This document shows positions 42,489-52,026 of a stretch of DNA of 64,000 bases, piece by piece. The notes beneath the pieces are model-generated. The model saw only the letters and a list, made by a program, of their open reading frames with translations, ran no database searches and was not told where the DNA came from. The position numbers and the translations under genes are program-made. Every line of letters begins with the position of its first letter. Positions within the stretch are counted from its first letter, which is position 1. This DNA is from Thermodesulfobacteriota bacterium (GTDB lineage Bacteria; Desulfobacterota; Thermodesulfobacteria; Thermodesulfobacteriales; Thermodesulfobacteriaceae): contig JAUQPD010000037.1 of assembly GCA_030550555.1 (NCBI GenBank), forward strand, positions 1-64,000, written 5' to 3'.

Positions 42489-43997
42489 TTATAGGTCGAG
42501 AATCTTCTCAATCCTCTTCATGTCAATATATTCCTCTAATTTTTGCGACAGTTTTTCTATGTTTCTGTCTAATCTTTTCCAATAGTTTTCAATAATAGGA
42601 AGTGGTTTTAGTCCTTTTCTCTCTCTCAAATAGTTGAGATAACTTCTTCTAAAGGCATCATTTGTAAAGAGTCCGTGAATATAGGTACCCCAGACTGGCC
42701 CCTTTCTCTGACCATCAAGAAGAATTTCTCCAGTTGAATATCTCCAAATTTCAAAAAGGTTCTTTGGAGAGAGAGTTATGCCTTTGTGAATTTCGTATCC
42801 CCAGAGTCTCTCTTTCTCAGAGCCTAAAACACCTTGTGAAAGAGGTCTTGCAAGTACCTGAGAGGTAATCTTTTCTGGAGAGAAGAGCGTTTCCCCCTCA
42901 AGAAGCCCCATGCCCTGAATCTCCCTGTCATGTCCCTCAATCCCTAAGGGATTCTTGAGTACTTCACCGAGCATTTGGTAACCCCCGCATATGCCCAAGA
43001 CTTCTGCTCCCTTTTTTATAGCTTCTTTTAAGACTTCAATTAAGCCTATGCTTTTCAACCACTTTAGGTCAGAAATTGTATTCTTACTTCCAGGAATTAT
43101 TATGAGGTCAGAGGAGATAAGGTCCTCTTTTCTAAAACTGAAGAGAATTTCAACATCCTCTTCCAGATAAAGAGGATCTATGTCTGCAAAATTAGAAATG
43201 TGCCTTAGAGGAAGAACAGCTATTCGGAGTTCTCCTTTTGCGTGCATCCTTTTAGTAATTTTGCCAAAAAAAGAAAAGCCATCCTCATCGGATATATAAA
43301 TGTCGTCCAAGTAGGGTAGGACTCCGAGACACTCTAAACCAGTAAGTTGCGATATATCTCTTATGCCTGGTTTAAGAATCTCAAGATCTCCCCTGAATTT
43401 ATTTATTACAAATCCTTTAAAAAGTTTTACGTAATTGGGAAGATAGTGTTCGAGAAGTTTAACTGTCCCATAGATACTGGCAAAGACCCCTCCTTTGTCA
43501 ATATCAGCAATTAAGATAATTGGACATTTCAAATGTAGAGCAGGAAGAATATTTACGAGATCTACTTTAAGGAGATTTATTTCTGCAGGACTTCCAGCAC
43601 CTTCACATATGAGAAGTTCAAAACGCTTACATAGATCCTCAAGGACTGTTCTAACCTCTTCCCAGAGAAGTTTTTTTTCCTTGTAATAGTCCTTTGCAGA
43701 GAGAGATTTGTAAAGTCTTCCTTTTAAAATTACTTGACATTTAGCATTTCCCTCAGGCTTAAGAAGTATAGGATTAAAACTACTCTCTGGTTCAATCTTA
43801 CAGGCAAAGGCCTGAAGAGCCTGAGCAAGACCAATCTCACTCCCATCTTTACAAACGAAACTCTGGAGACTCATATTCTGAGCCTTAAAAGGAGCTACCC
43901 TTATCCCCTTTTTGGTAAAGTATCTACATAAAGCAGTAACAAAAAGAGACTTACCTGCTGAAGAGGAAGTTCCTGTTACCAGAAGAGCCCTTGTCAT
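42489..43997 (-). CDS. cbiP: Cobyric acid synthase CbiP
   Basis: CbiP amidates side chains b, d, e and g of adenosylcobyrinate diamide. The 502 residues have GTSSSAGKSLFVTALCR, PFKAQNMSLQSFV, the IADIDKGGVFASI segment and a glutaminase half with the Cys in VLGICGGYQMLG and a closing YIHGLFTND. The ATG at 43997 overlaps the cobS stop (ATGA); a TTG five codons earlier is less likely. Length is normal. Confidence 0.97.
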   Translation of the reverse strand: MTRALLVTGTSSSAGKSLFVTALCRYFTKKGIRVAPFKAQNMSLQSFVCKDGSEIGLAQALQAFACKIEPESSFNPILLKPEGNAKCQVILKGRLYKSLSAKDYYKEKKLLWEEVRTVLEDLCKRFELLICEGAGSPAEINLLKVDLVNILPALHLKCPIILIADIDKGGVFASIYGTVKLLEHYLPNYVKLFKGFVINKFRGDLEILKPGIRDISQLTGLECLGVLPYLDDIYISDEDGFSFFGKITKRMHAKGELRIAVLPLRHISNFADIDPLYLEEDVEILFSFRKEDLISSDLIIIPGSKNTISDLKWLKSIGLIEVLKEAIKKGAEVLGICGGYQMLGEVLKNPLGIEGHDREIQGMGLLEGETLFSPEKITSQVLARPLSQGVLGSEKERLWGYEIHKGITLSPKNLFEIWRYSTGEILLDGQRKGPVWGTYIHGLFTNDAFRRSYLNYLRERKGLKPLPIIENYWKRLDRNIEKLSQKLEEYIDMKRIEKILDL

Positions 43998-44767
43998 ATA
44001 ATTGCCAAGCAAATAAGAGTTGTAAGCTCACTTATCTCAACAAGTGCCCCAAGGTTGTCCCCTGTTAACCCTCCAAAAGCGCGTTTAAAAAGTAAAGAGA
44101 AGTAGATCAATATAATAGAGTTTACACAAAGAAATAGAAAAATCTGCTTTGAGTTTAATAAATATAAATTGTTAAGGAAGTAACTCAAAAAAAGGATTGT
44201 GCTGATAAGGACGTGGAAAATAAGGATTTTTCTATCAAAGAGGGTAATCATTAGAAAACCAAGGCCCTCTTTACGAGCAGGTGTTGCAAGAAAAAGGACA
44301 AATCCGAGCAGAAATCGGGAAAGAAAAAAGGGGAGTACTAAGAGCTGTGGCTGATTTTTAGAGAGAATCTCTAAAAATAGGATGAATTTTGCAATTAAAA
44401 GAGTAGTAACAGCTGAAACTCCAGCAACACCAACAGTTGGATCTTTCATAATAGCAAGTCTCTTTTCCCTATCTGCTATGGAATCTCCTTTGCCTCTGTA
44501 AGAGAGGGCATCAAAGGTATCTGAGAGACCATCGAGATGAAAGATCCCACGCAGAAAAAAAAGGACTAAGAGGACAAAAAGGGCAATGACCTGAGGATTT
44601 ATCACTGAAAGTAAGAGTGAGCCCAGGGCACTAACAATTAGGCCCTCAAGAAAACCAACAAGAGAGAGGAAGGCTAAGGCATAACGAATCTCACCTTCTT
44701 CTTTTGGATATATACCAATTGGTAATCGCCAGAAGAAACTGAGGGCAAGCAGTGGATAACGCCACAT
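43994..44767 (-). CDS. cobS: Adenosylcobinamide-GDP ribazoletransferase
   Basis: CobS joins adenosylcobinamide-GDP with alpha-ribazole(-phosphate) to complete cobalamin. The 257-residue membrane protein has about six hydrophobic segments and the catalytic-site stretch FHLDGLSDTFDALSYRGKGD near residue 95, followed by MKDPTVGVAG. It starts directly after the cobT stop and overlaps cbiP by 4 bases. Confidence 0.95.
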   Translation of the reverse strand: MWRYPLLALSFFWRLPIGIYPKEEGEIRYALAFLSLVGFLEGLIVSALGSLLLSVINPQVIALFVLLVLFFLRGIFHLDGLSDTFDALSYRGKGDSIADREKRLAIMKDPTVGVAGVSAVTTLLIAKFILFLEILSKNQPQLLVLPFFLSRFLLGFVLFLATPARKEGLGFLMITLFDRKILIFHVLISTILFLSYFLNNLYLLNSKQIFLFLCVNSIILIYFSLLFKRAFGGLTGDNLGALVEISELTTLICLAII

Positions 44768-45832
44768 CTATTTATAGCGAGACTCAGATACACCAGCAGA
44801 TTCAAAGGTTGCCATCTCTTTGTAGATCTTTAAAGAAGCTTCAACAAGTAGCATAGCAAGGGCAGAGCCTGTCCCTTCACCAAGTCTTAGATTTAAATCA
44901 AGTAAGGGCCTCAGACCAAGATATCGAAGCTGTGCCCTATGGCCTATTTCCTCTGATCTATGAGAGGCAAAGACATAATGCCTGATCTCTGGATTAATCT
45001 GATAGGCGATGAGAACTCCTGCGGTAGTGATGAAGCCATCAGTGATCACAGGAATTCGTGCTTCTGCACAGGCAAGGACCACTCCTGCACAGGCGCCAAT
45101 TTCGGTTCCTCCAACTTTTGAAAGAACATCTATAGGATCCTTGGGGTCTGGATTGTGAAGTGCTAAGGCTTTCTTAATAACTGCAATTTTCCTTTTAAGG
45201 TCCTCTTCAGTAAGACCTGTCCCTCTACCAGTTACCTCTTCTACAGGTCGTCCTGTTATAACTGCAGTTATTGCAGAAGATGGGGTAGTATTTCCGATAC
45301 CCATATCCCCTATGCCAATAAGGTTGTATCCTTCTGAAATCGCAGATTTTGCACATTCATATCCAACTTCTATACTCCTTATCGCTTCTTCCCTAGTCAT
45401 TGCTGGTTCCTTGGCAAGATTTTTCGTCCCCCAACAGACTTTTTTACTTATGAGTCCAGGAAGATTTCCAAAATCATAATCAACTCCCACATCAACTACA
45501 CGAACATCCGCACCTGCATGTCTTGCTAATACATTTATCCCTGCACCACCTCTGAGAAAATTGAAAACCATCTGAGCAGTTACTTCCTTTGGATAGGCAG
45601 AAACTCCCTCTTCGACAACTCCGTGATCCCCTGCAAAGACAAAGATAAGCTTTCCTTTGATCTCTGGCATAGAGTTCTCATAAATAGCAACCAGTCTACT
45701 TGCAATTTCTTCAAGAATTCCAAGACTTCCAATAGGCTTTGTAAGACTATCAAGCCTCTTTTTTGCAATATCAAAGAAAACTTCGTTTAGTGGTTTAATA
45801 GTGAACTTACTTAGATCAAAGACAGTATTCAT
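44768..45832 (-). CDS. cobT: Nicotinate-nucleotide--dimethylbenzimidazole phosphoribosyltransferase
   Basis: CobT activates the lower-ligand base (such as dimethylbenzimidazole) as alpha-ribazole phosphate. The 354 residues show [49 protein letters not shown] and the C-terminal [13 protein letters not shown]. It is the first gene of the minus-strand cob run. GAGGGGG lies before its ATG, with a candidate promoter at 45871-45897. No genes for making the base are visible. Confidence 0.97.
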   Translation of the reverse strand: MNTVFDLSKFTIKPLNEVFFDIAKKRLDSLTKPIGSLGILEEIASRLVAIYENSMPEIKGKLIFVFAGDHGVVEEGVSAYPKEVTAQMVFNFLRGGAGINVLARHAGADVRVVDVGVDYDFGNLPGLISKKVCWGTKNLAKEPAMTREEAIRSIEVGYECAKSAISEGYNLIGIGDMGIGNTTPSSAITAVITGRPVEEVTGRGTGLTEEDLKRKIAVIKKALALHNPDPKDPIDVLSKVGGTEIGACAGVVLACAEARIPVITDGFITTAGVLIAYQINPEIRHYVFASHRSEEIGHRAQLRYLGLRPLLDLNLRLGEGTGSALAMLLVEASLKIYKEMATFESAGVSESRYK

Positions 45833-45870
45833 CTTTTCTTACCCCCTCATATGTGAAACTCAATGGTAAA

Positions 45871-45897
45871 ATTTTAACAGCACCTTAGAGAAAACAA
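45871..45897 (-). promoter_or_regulatory. Candidate promoter of the cobT-cobS-cbiP run
   Basis: On the minus strand TTGTTT (45892-45897) and TAAAAT (45871-45876) are 15 bases apart, with a TGT extended -10. The -35 overlaps the left arm of an inverted repeat. Confidence 0.4.
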
Positions 45898-45928
45898 GGC
45901 CTTTTGCGAAAAAAATAATTTTCTCTAA
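45885..45928. repeat. Perfect 10-bp inverted repeat between divergent cobT and topA-cbi promoters
   Basis: The arms TTAGAGAAAA (45885-45894) and TTTTCTCTAA (45919-45928) are exact reverse complements with a 24-base spacer that itself holds the palindrome AAGGCCTT (45896-45903). The left arm overlaps the predicted cobT -35. It is a candidate operator for joint control of the divergent genes, or a hairpin. Confidence 0.5.
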
Positions 45929-45963
45929 TAATTTGTCTCGTAAAACAATGTATCATATAGCCC

Positions 45964-45992
45964 TTGGTAATCCTTTAGAACTGTGCTATTAT
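45964..45992 (+). promoter_or_regulatory. Candidate extended -10 promoter of topA-cbi genes
   Basis: TTGGTA (45964-45969) and TATTAT (45987-45992) are separated by 17 bases, with TGC before the -10. The predicted start, about 45999-46001, coincides with the GTG at 46001. The asd promoter shares the string TGTGCTATTAT. Confidence 0.55.
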
Positions 45993-46000
45993 CTTCATCT

Positions 46001-47662
46001 GTGAAAAAGAAACTCCTCATTGTTGAGTCCCCAACAAAGATTACTACCATTAAAAGGCTTCTCAAAAATAGGGATGGAGAATTTATTTTTATGGCAACTC
46101 TTGGTCACATTATGGATCTCCCAGAAAAGTCCTTAGGCATTGACCTTAAGACCTTTGAACCAAATCTCCAGGTTCTTCCAAAAAAAAGAGGGCTTTTAAA
46201 AAAAGCGGAAGAACTTTTAAAGGTCGCAAAAGAGGTCTATCTTGCTACAGATCCAGATAGAGAAGGAGAAGCAATAAGTTTTCATCTGAAACAATATCTC
46301 TCAAGATACAATAGAGGCGTTCGTTTTATAAGACTTGCTCTTCTTGAAATCACCGAGCATGGCCTCAAAGAAGCCCTAAAAAGCCGAAGAGATGTAGATG
46401 AAATGCTATATCGATCTTGGAAGGCAAGAAGAGTTCTTGATAGGCTCATTGGGTACAGCCTCTCCCCTTATCTTTCTAAACTCTTTCAAAAACCACTTTC
46501 TGCTGGAAGAGTGCAAACACCTGCTCTGAGACTTATAGTAGAGAGAGAAGAGGAGATAGAAAATTTTATTCCCCAAGTATCTTACTCCCTTGCAGTCAAA
46601 GCCAAAACAAAAGATGGGAACTTAATTGTTTTGGATCTCTATAAGAAAAATAAGCTATTTAAGACGAGTAATAAAGAAAGTTTATTAGAATTTTATAATA
46701 AGTATTTGATCAAACGGAATATTTTGTTAAAAGATGTTTTTAGGAAGCTTCGCAAGAGACAGCCTCCTTTACCGCTAAAGACAAGTTCTATGATTGAGAT
46801 TTCTGGACGCATTCTTGGTCTTAGTCCTAAGCAGACGATGCGGATTGCACAAGACCTCTATGAGGAGGGATATATAACCTATATGAGGACTGATTCTGTT
46901 CGGGTGAGTGAGTTTGCGAAAAAAAGTGCGAAGGCTTATATTGAAAAAAACTTTGGAAAAGAATACTTGGGAAGGGAAAGAAGAAGGAGAGAGGGAAAGT
47001 TAGTGCAGGGTGCTCATGAATGTATTCGACCAACTTCAGTTGAAAGAGAAGTTGTAGGAATTTCTCCTCTTCATCAGAGGCTTTACAGCCTTATAAGAAC
47101 CTATTTTCTTACTTCTTTTATGAGTGACGCTGAGTTTCTAGAACAAAGCTTTAGATTTACCACTGAAGGTCTTCCTGAAGAGTATTTCCTACAGACAAAG
47201 GAAAAAAGACTTGTTTTTGATGGATTTTTGCGTTTAATGGGTCTTGCAGAAGAAGAGGAAGAAGAAGAGGATCTTAAAACATTTATAACACCTGATGAGC
47301 CCTTGAGAATTGAGGATTTTCAGGTGGTTGAACATCGCACAAATCCCCCTGAGAGATATACTCCACATAGCCTTATTAAAAAACTTGAATCCTTGGGAAT
47401 TGGAAGACCCTCAACGTTCCCGCAAATAGTGGAAAATCTCTTAAAAAGAGGGTATGTTGTGATGGAGGGTAAATATCTCAAGCCAACTGATCTTGGAAGA
47501 GAGGTTTGTAAAGAGCTCTTAAAGAAGGCTCCACTCTTTTTAGACTACTCCTTTACATCTCAAATGGAAAGAGCTCTTGATGAGATTGTGGAAGCACAGA
47601 GAGACTACTTTAAGACAATAGAGGACTATTATAAAGTTCTTAAGCAGGTGCTTTCTTCATGA
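46001..47662 (+). CDS. topA: DNA topoisomerase I, short form without zinc fingers
   Basis: This type IA topoisomerase relaxes negative supercoils. From GTG 46001 it has 553 residues: the TOPRIM domain with LIVESPTK and ATDPDREGEAIS, and the catalytic Tyr Y294 in GYITYMRTDS, then SYTS-type core motifs (GIGRPSTFPQIV). The C-terminal zinc-finger domains of typical TopA are absent. A GTG at 45983 lies inside the predicted -10 and is unlikely. The stop overlaps the cbiL start (ATGA), tying topA to the cobalamin genes. Confidence 0.95.
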   Translation: MKKKLLIVESPTKITTIKRLLKNRDGEFIFMATLGHIMDLPEKSLGIDLKTFEPNLQVLPKKRGLLKKAEELLKVAKEVYLATDPDREGEAISFHLKQYLSRYNRGVRFIRLALLEITEHGLKEALKSRRDVDEMLYRSWKARRVLDRLIGYSLSPYLSKLFQKPLSAGRVQTPALRLIVEREEEIENFIPQVSYSLAVKAKTKDGNLIVLDLYKKNKLFKTSNKESLLEFYNKYLIKRNILLKDVFRKLRKRQPPLPLKTSSMIEISGRILGLSPKQTMRIAQDLYEEGYITYMRTDSVRVSEFAKKSAKAYIEKNFGKEYLGRERRRREGKLVQGAHECIRPTSVEREVVGISPLHQRLYSLIRTYFLTSFMSDAEFLEQSFRFTTEGLPEEYFLQTKEKRLVFDGFLRLMGLAEEEEEEEDLKTFITPDEPLRIEDFQVVEHRTNPPERYTPHSLIKKLESLGIGRPSTFPQIVENLLKRGYVVMEGKYLKPTDLGREVCKELLKKAPLFLDYSFTSQMERALDEIVEAQRDYFKTIEDYYKVLKQVLSS

Positions 47663-48345
47663 GACTTAGAGTAATTGGGGTTGGCCCTGGTGACCCTGGT
47701 CTCATAACCTTAAAAGGTTATCAACTGATAAATAGCTCAAGGCTTGTCTTTTATCCAACTGGAGGTAAGGATGCCCTTGCCCTATCTATTGTCAAGAGAC
47801 TACTCCCTCTTGATGATAAGGAATTAGTGGAGCTACACTTTCCTATGAAAAAGGGCTCATTAAAGGAGCACTGGACAGGTCTTGTCTCCTTGATAATTGA
47901 ATACCTCCAGAAATATGTAGAGGGAGTTTTTATCACCTTAGGAGATCCTGCTTACTATTGCACTTTTTACTATCTGTTTCCCTATCTCGTTGAAAGAGGT
48001 GTAGAGATAAAATTTATACCTGGAATTAGCTCCTTCTCTGCTGGCTCTTCTCTTTTTTCCATCCCCTTAGCATTGGGCGAAGATATAGTGGCAGTTGTTC
48101 CTGGAGAACGCTTTAAAAGAGAGTGGGAGAGATTACAATTCTTTGATACCATAGTTGTTTTAAAGGCAAAAAACTATCTCAGAGAGATTGTTGATACCGC
48201 AAAGCTCAAAGGATTCAAGGTCTATGTGGGATATCGTATAACCCAAGAGGATGAAGTGTTACTCTCAGACATTGAAAATTTCTCAGTTGATGAGAAAGTA
48301 GAGCACTTTGACTATTTTACTCTTACAATACTTAGAAGAGGTTAA
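47659..48345 (+). CDS. cbiL: Cobalt-factor II / precorrin-2 C20-methyltransferase
   Basis: The 228-residue tetrapyrrole methylase has GVGPGDPGLITLKGYQLI, VFYPTGGKDALA, the HWTG segment and ITLGDPAYYCTFYYL, as in CbiL/CobI, which methylates C20. It overlaps the topA stop by 4 bases. It is distinct from the cobF-like and cbiF genes in the same cluster, which all share the methylase fold. Confidence 0.92.
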   Translation: MRLRVIGVGPGDPGLITLKGYQLINSSRLVFYPTGGKDALALSIVKRLLPLDDKELVELHFPMKKGSLKEHWTGLVSLIIEYLQKYVEGVFITLGDPAYYCTFYYLFPYLVERGVEIKFIPGISSFSAGSSLFSIPLALGEDIVAVVPGERFKREWERLQFFDTIVVLKAKNYLREIVDTAKLKGFKVYVGYRITQEDEVLLSDIENFSVDEKVEHFDYFTLTILRRG

Positions 48346-48349
48346 AAGG

Positions 48350-49093
48350 ATGCAGAAGGTATATTTTGTAGGTATAGGCCCTGGGGATCCTGAATTTCTC
48401 ACACTCAAGGCTCTAAAAGTGATAAAGGAAGCTGATGTCATTATCTATCCAGGAAGTCTTATTAGTGATGAAATGCTTGTTTTTCTAAAAGGGGAAAATC
48501 GTCACGCAGAGTTTTTAGATGCCTACGGAAGGAAACTTGAGGATATCACTGGTTGGATTGAACAAGCCCTAATTCAGGGCAAAAAAACAGTGAGGCTCTT
48601 TAGTGGAGATCCCTCTATCTTTTCGTCTCTTATGGAACATATAGAGGTTTTCAGAGAAAAGGGTATAAGTTATGAAGTTATTCCTGGTGTCTCTTCTGCC
48701 TTTGCTGGAGCATCAAGACTTGCTCTTGAATTTACCTATCCAGATCTCTCAAATGCAGTTATTCTTACAAGAATTGAGGGTAAAACTGGTGGCGCAAGTG
48801 AAGAAGAAATTCTTGCCTACGCTAAGACCAATTCTACTCTCGTCTTCTTTCTCTCAGCCCAATACGGTGAAAAGCTCTCAACTATACTGAGGAAAGCCCT
48901 TCCAAAAGATACAAAAGTTGCCATTCTCTCGAACCTAACAAGAAAGAACGAACAAATTTTTCTCACCACCCTTGAAGAACTATCTCAAAAACTTAAAGAG
49001 GAAAAAATAACAAAGACCGCATTAATAGTCGTAGGAAAGGTATTAGACCTTTTAGAAAAAAATTTTTACAAAAGATCAATACTTTATGGCTAA
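48350..49093 (+). CDS. cbiF: Cobalt-precorrin-4 C11-methyltransferase
   Basis: CbiF/CobM methylates C11. From ATG 48350, 4 bases after cbiL and behind AAGAGG, it has 247 residues with GIGPGDPEFLTLKALKVI, VIYPGSLI, VRLFSGDPSIFSSL and VIPGVSSAFAGAS. These are the standard CbiF segments. A start 42 bases upstream is less likely. It overlaps the next gene by 8 bases. Confidence 0.95.
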   Translation: MQKVYFVGIGPGDPEFLTLKALKVIKEADVIIYPGSLISDEMLVFLKGENRHAEFLDAYGRKLEDITGWIEQALIQGKKTVRLFSGDPSIFSSLMEHIEVFREKGISYEVIPGVSSAFAGASRLALEFTYPDLSNAVILTRIEGKTGGASEEEILAYAKTNSTLVFFLSAQYGEKLSTILRKALPKDTKVAILSNLTRKNEQIFLTTLEELSQKLKEEKITKTALIVVGKVLDLLEKNFYKRSILYG

Positions 49094-50843
49094 ATATAAA
49101 GAAATTGTCATATTTTATTTATCAGAAGAGGCAAGGGATCTTATAAAAAGGATTAGTGCATATTATGGAAGGGCCAAAGTTGAGTGTTTACGGGGAGAGG
49201 TAGCTACTCAAAGGATTATGCCATATTGGCAGGAGGGGAATTTGCTCATTTTTGTCATGGCTCTTGGAGTGGTTGTTAGAGTGTGTGCTCCTCTTGTCTC
49301 AACAAAGGAGAGGGATCCTGGTGTTTTGGTTATTGATGAAATAGGAAGGAATATAATTCCTTTTCTTGGTGGACACTATGCAGAAGTCAATTGCACAGCA
49401 AGAGAGCTTGCTCAAGTTTTGGGAGCAAATCCAGTGATAACTACTTCTTCTGATCTAAGAGGACTTCCAGGTCTTGATCTTTGGATCAAAAAGAGAAGGT
49501 TTGTGCTAAAAGATAGGGCTCTTCTTCCCTCACTTATGGCAAGGATCAATAGGGGTGAAACTTTAACTGTTTTTGCAGAAAAGGACCTAAATGTCTCTAT
49601 ACCACATTTTCTAAAACCTGTTGATAACCCAAATGAGGCTGATATTGTCATAACTTACAAAAAAAGAGAAGCCCCAAATGGACTCTTGTTAATACCGAGA
49701 AAGATCTGGCTTGGAGTCGGGTTCCATGAGAATCTGAAAGAGGAGGACTTTGAAAATACCCTCTTAGCCTTCGTAGAAAGCCAACAACTAGAGTGGTCAT
49801 CAATAAAGGGGATAGCAACTTTAAAGAAAAAAACTAACTATACACCTCTTATAAATTTCTGTTTAAAACATAAACTCAAATTGATAGGGTTTGATCACTA
49901 TGAGCTTTCAAAAATAGAAACCTTTAGTTGTTCAGAAATTGTAAAAAAATTATTTAATGTAGGAAGTATTTGTGAGGGATCAGCTCTACTTGCAAGTAGG
50001 GGTGGAAGGTTACTTATTCCGAAAACTGTTTTTAGGGATATGACTGTTGCGGTAGCGATTGAAGGGGAAGAGCCTGGCAAGGTTTATGTTGTGGGGATTG
50101 GACCAGGACATCATAAATTACTAACCTTGAGAGCTATTGAGGTCCTTCAAGAGGTAGATGTAATTGTAGGCTATAAGAGTTATCTTAGACGCATTGAACC
50201 CTTCCTTATTGGAAAAGAGGTTTATGCCTATTCAATGAGAGAGGAACTTGATAGGGTGAAGAAAGCCATTGAAAGTGCCCTTCAGGGGAAGGATACTGCA
50301 CTTGTAAGTGGAGGAGATCCAGGGATCTATGGCATGGCAGGGCTCCTCATAGAGGTTCTTGCCCATAATAATCTCTATCTCGATATTGAGATTGTTCCTG
50401 GTGTTTCTGCTTTAAATGCTTGTAATGCCCTTCTTGGAGCACCCTTAGCAAATGACTTTGTAGTGATCAGCCTTTCAGATAGATTAACACCTTGGGAAAT
50501 TATAGAGAGAAGACTTGAGGAGATTGCAAGGACTGATTTGCCACTTGTTCTTTTCAATCCCCGAAGTTCTGGTAGAAAATGGCAGTTTAAAAGAGCCCTT
50601 GAAATTATTAGAAAACATAGATCATCATCAACCCCTGTTGGCATTGTAACTTCTGCCTATCAAGAGGGAGAAAGAGTTATGGTTGTAACTCTTGGAGTTT
50701 TACCAGAAGAGATGGTGAATATGCAAAGTCTTGTAATAATTGGCTCAGAAGCAACTTCAAAATGGGGACCCTACATTTTTTCCAGAAGAGGATATGACAA
50801 AAAATATCCAGAAAATTATGAAATCAGCCTTACTTCTAACTGA
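49086..50843 (+). CDS. CbiG-CbiH fusion: cobalt-precorrin-5A hydrolase and C17-methyltransferase
   Basis: The 585 residues join CbiG (about 1-325), which opens the ring lactone and releases acetaldehyde, with CbiH (about 332-575), which methylates C17 and contracts the ring. CbiG shows ALGVVVRVCAPLVSTKERDPGVLVID and GGHYAEVN; CbiH shows VVGIGPGHHKLLTLRA, VSGGDPGIYGMAG and LFNPRSSGRKWQ. CbiG is specific to the anaerobic pathway. The end overlaps the GATase-like gene. Confidence 0.93.
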   Translation: MAKYKEIVIFYLSEEARDLIKRISAYYGRAKVECLRGEVATQRIMPYWQEGNLLIFVMALGVVVRVCAPLVSTKERDPGVLVIDEIGRNIIPFLGGHYAEVNCTARELAQVLGANPVITTSSDLRGLPGLDLWIKKRRFVLKDRALLPSLMARINRGETLTVFAEKDLNVSIPHFLKPVDNPNEADIVITYKKREAPNGLLLIPRKIWLGVGFHENLKEEDFENTLLAFVESQQLEWSSIKGIATLKKKTNYTPLINFCLKHKLKLIGFDHYELSKIETFSCSEIVKKLFNVGSICEGSALLASRGGRLLIPKTVFRDMTVAVAIEGEEPGKVYVVGIGPGHHKLLTLRAIEVLQEVDVIVGYKSYLRRIEPFLIGKEVYAYSMREELDRVKKAIESALQGKDTALVSGGDPGIYGMAGLLIEVLAHNNLYLDIEIVPGVSALNACNALLGAPLANDFVVISLSDRLTPWEIIERRLEEIARTDLPLVLFNPRSSGRKWQFKRALEIIRKHRSSSTPVGIVTSAYQEGERVMVVTLGVLPEEMVNMQSLVIIGSEATSKWGPYIFSRRGYDKKYPENYEISLTSN

Positions 50844-52026
50844 TTCACATCTATGGGGAATTTGGTGTTATCGAGCTCTTAAAAGGGTAGGTCTCTTTTT
50901 TGAGCCTGTTCTTGCTAAAGAGTTGAGTGAAGAATACCTAGGGAGTTTTAAGGCTCTATTTGTCCCTGGAGGCTGGTCTAGAAACAAGTTAGAGTCGCTT
51001 GGCGATGAGGGAAAGAGAGTAATCAGAGCCTTTGTGGAAAATGGAGGAATTTATATAGGAATCTGCGGTGGTGCAAGCCTTGCAGGCCTTGATGGGCTCT
51101 CAATAAGTCCGGTTCGGAGAAAAAAAGATAGAGTTCCAAGCTATAGTGGTCCTTGTAGAGTTAAATTTCTCTCAAAGGAAGCCCTTCTAAAAGGAATAGC
51201 TCAACCGATTTTTTATCTCTGGTTTCCTCCAGAAATTGAGATTGTAGATGGTAATGCACAAAATAGTGCTGACATAATTGCCATTTTTGAAGCACCTCTT
51301 AAAGAAGCCTACACCTCTGATCTATGTCTGGAAGACTACGAGTGTGACTTAGCACACATTGAAAAGCTCTATAATTTACCCCTTGATCCAAACAGAATGC
51401 AGGCTAAACCCTTAATATTCGAGTCTCTTTTTGGAAAAGGGAAGGCCTTTATCTCGCTAATCCACTTTGATACACCTAATTGCCCTGCAGGACTTAAGTT
51501 TCTTGAAAACCTTGCAGAGCTATATGAGCTTCCTAGACAGACTTATAGTGAGCCTAAGATCTTTTCCCTGCCTCAAAGGTCTATTAACCTCATAGAAAAA
51601 GCAGTTTCTCACATGAAACAAATGGTAGACTCTCTTCTTGAGTTTGGTATGAGAAATTTTCTTTTTCATAGAAGATATCCCTTTTTTATACAGTGGAAAA
51701 GAGGAATAAGAGGTCTTGAACTTTTAAACCTGCAATACGCTTTTGAGGAGTTGGAATCTCTTATTTGCTCAGGGAGAGCATCCTCTGAAACTCTACAAAG
51801 AGTAGGGGAGCAAATCTTAGAATTAGAGGAAGACCTAATGCAGGTCCTTAAGACTTTAAAAAAAAGTTATATTTTAAAACGTTTTAATGTAGATGATCCT
51901 CTTTACTCTGAGGAAGAAACGAGGATTTTTGGCGAGAACTTAAAGAGTTATGGAGGACTCTATAGAGAATTAATAAATAAACTTGAGAGGATTCTCTGCT
52001 ATCTTTGGAGAGAGGAGAAATGTTGA
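50794..52026 (+). CDS. Uncharacterised glutamine-amidotransferase-like protein in cobalamin cluster
   Basis: The N-terminal part (to about residue 230) resembles the biotin-protein-ligase N-terminal/class I GATase-like fold: FVPGGWSRNKLESL and the nucleophile elbow IYIGICGGASLAG with its Cys. The rest (about 270-410) is helical and unknown. The start may be ATG 50794 or ATG 50818, both within the cbiG-cbiH end. It lies between cbiG-cbiH and cobU, so a cobalamin link (amidation, or a missing step) is possible but not shown. No catalytic His/Glu partners were identified. Confidence 0.65.
   Translation: MTKNIQKIMKSALLLTDSHLWGIWCYRALKRVGLFFEPVLAKELSEEYLGSFKALFVPGGWSRNKLESLGDEGKRVIRAFVENGGIYIGICGGASLAGLDGLSISPVRRKKDRVPSYSGPCRVKFLSKEALLKGIAQPIFYLWFPPEIEIVDGNAQNSADIIAIFEAPLKEAYTSDLCLEDYECDLAHIEKLYNLPLDPNRMQAKPLIFESLFGKGKAFISLIHFDTPNCPAGLKFLENLAELYELPRQTYSEPKIFSLPQRSINLIEKAVSHMKQMVDSLLEFGMRNFLFHRRYPFFIQWKRGIRGLELLNLQYAFEELESLICSGRASSETLQRVGEQILELEEDLMQVLKTLKKSYILKRFNVDDPLYSEEETRIFGENLKSYGGLYRELINKLERILCYLWREEKC

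Noticed and set aside
45983-46000. GTG at 45983 as the topA start
   Set aside because: It lies inside the predicted promoter -10 region and adds six residues that do not match the family start.
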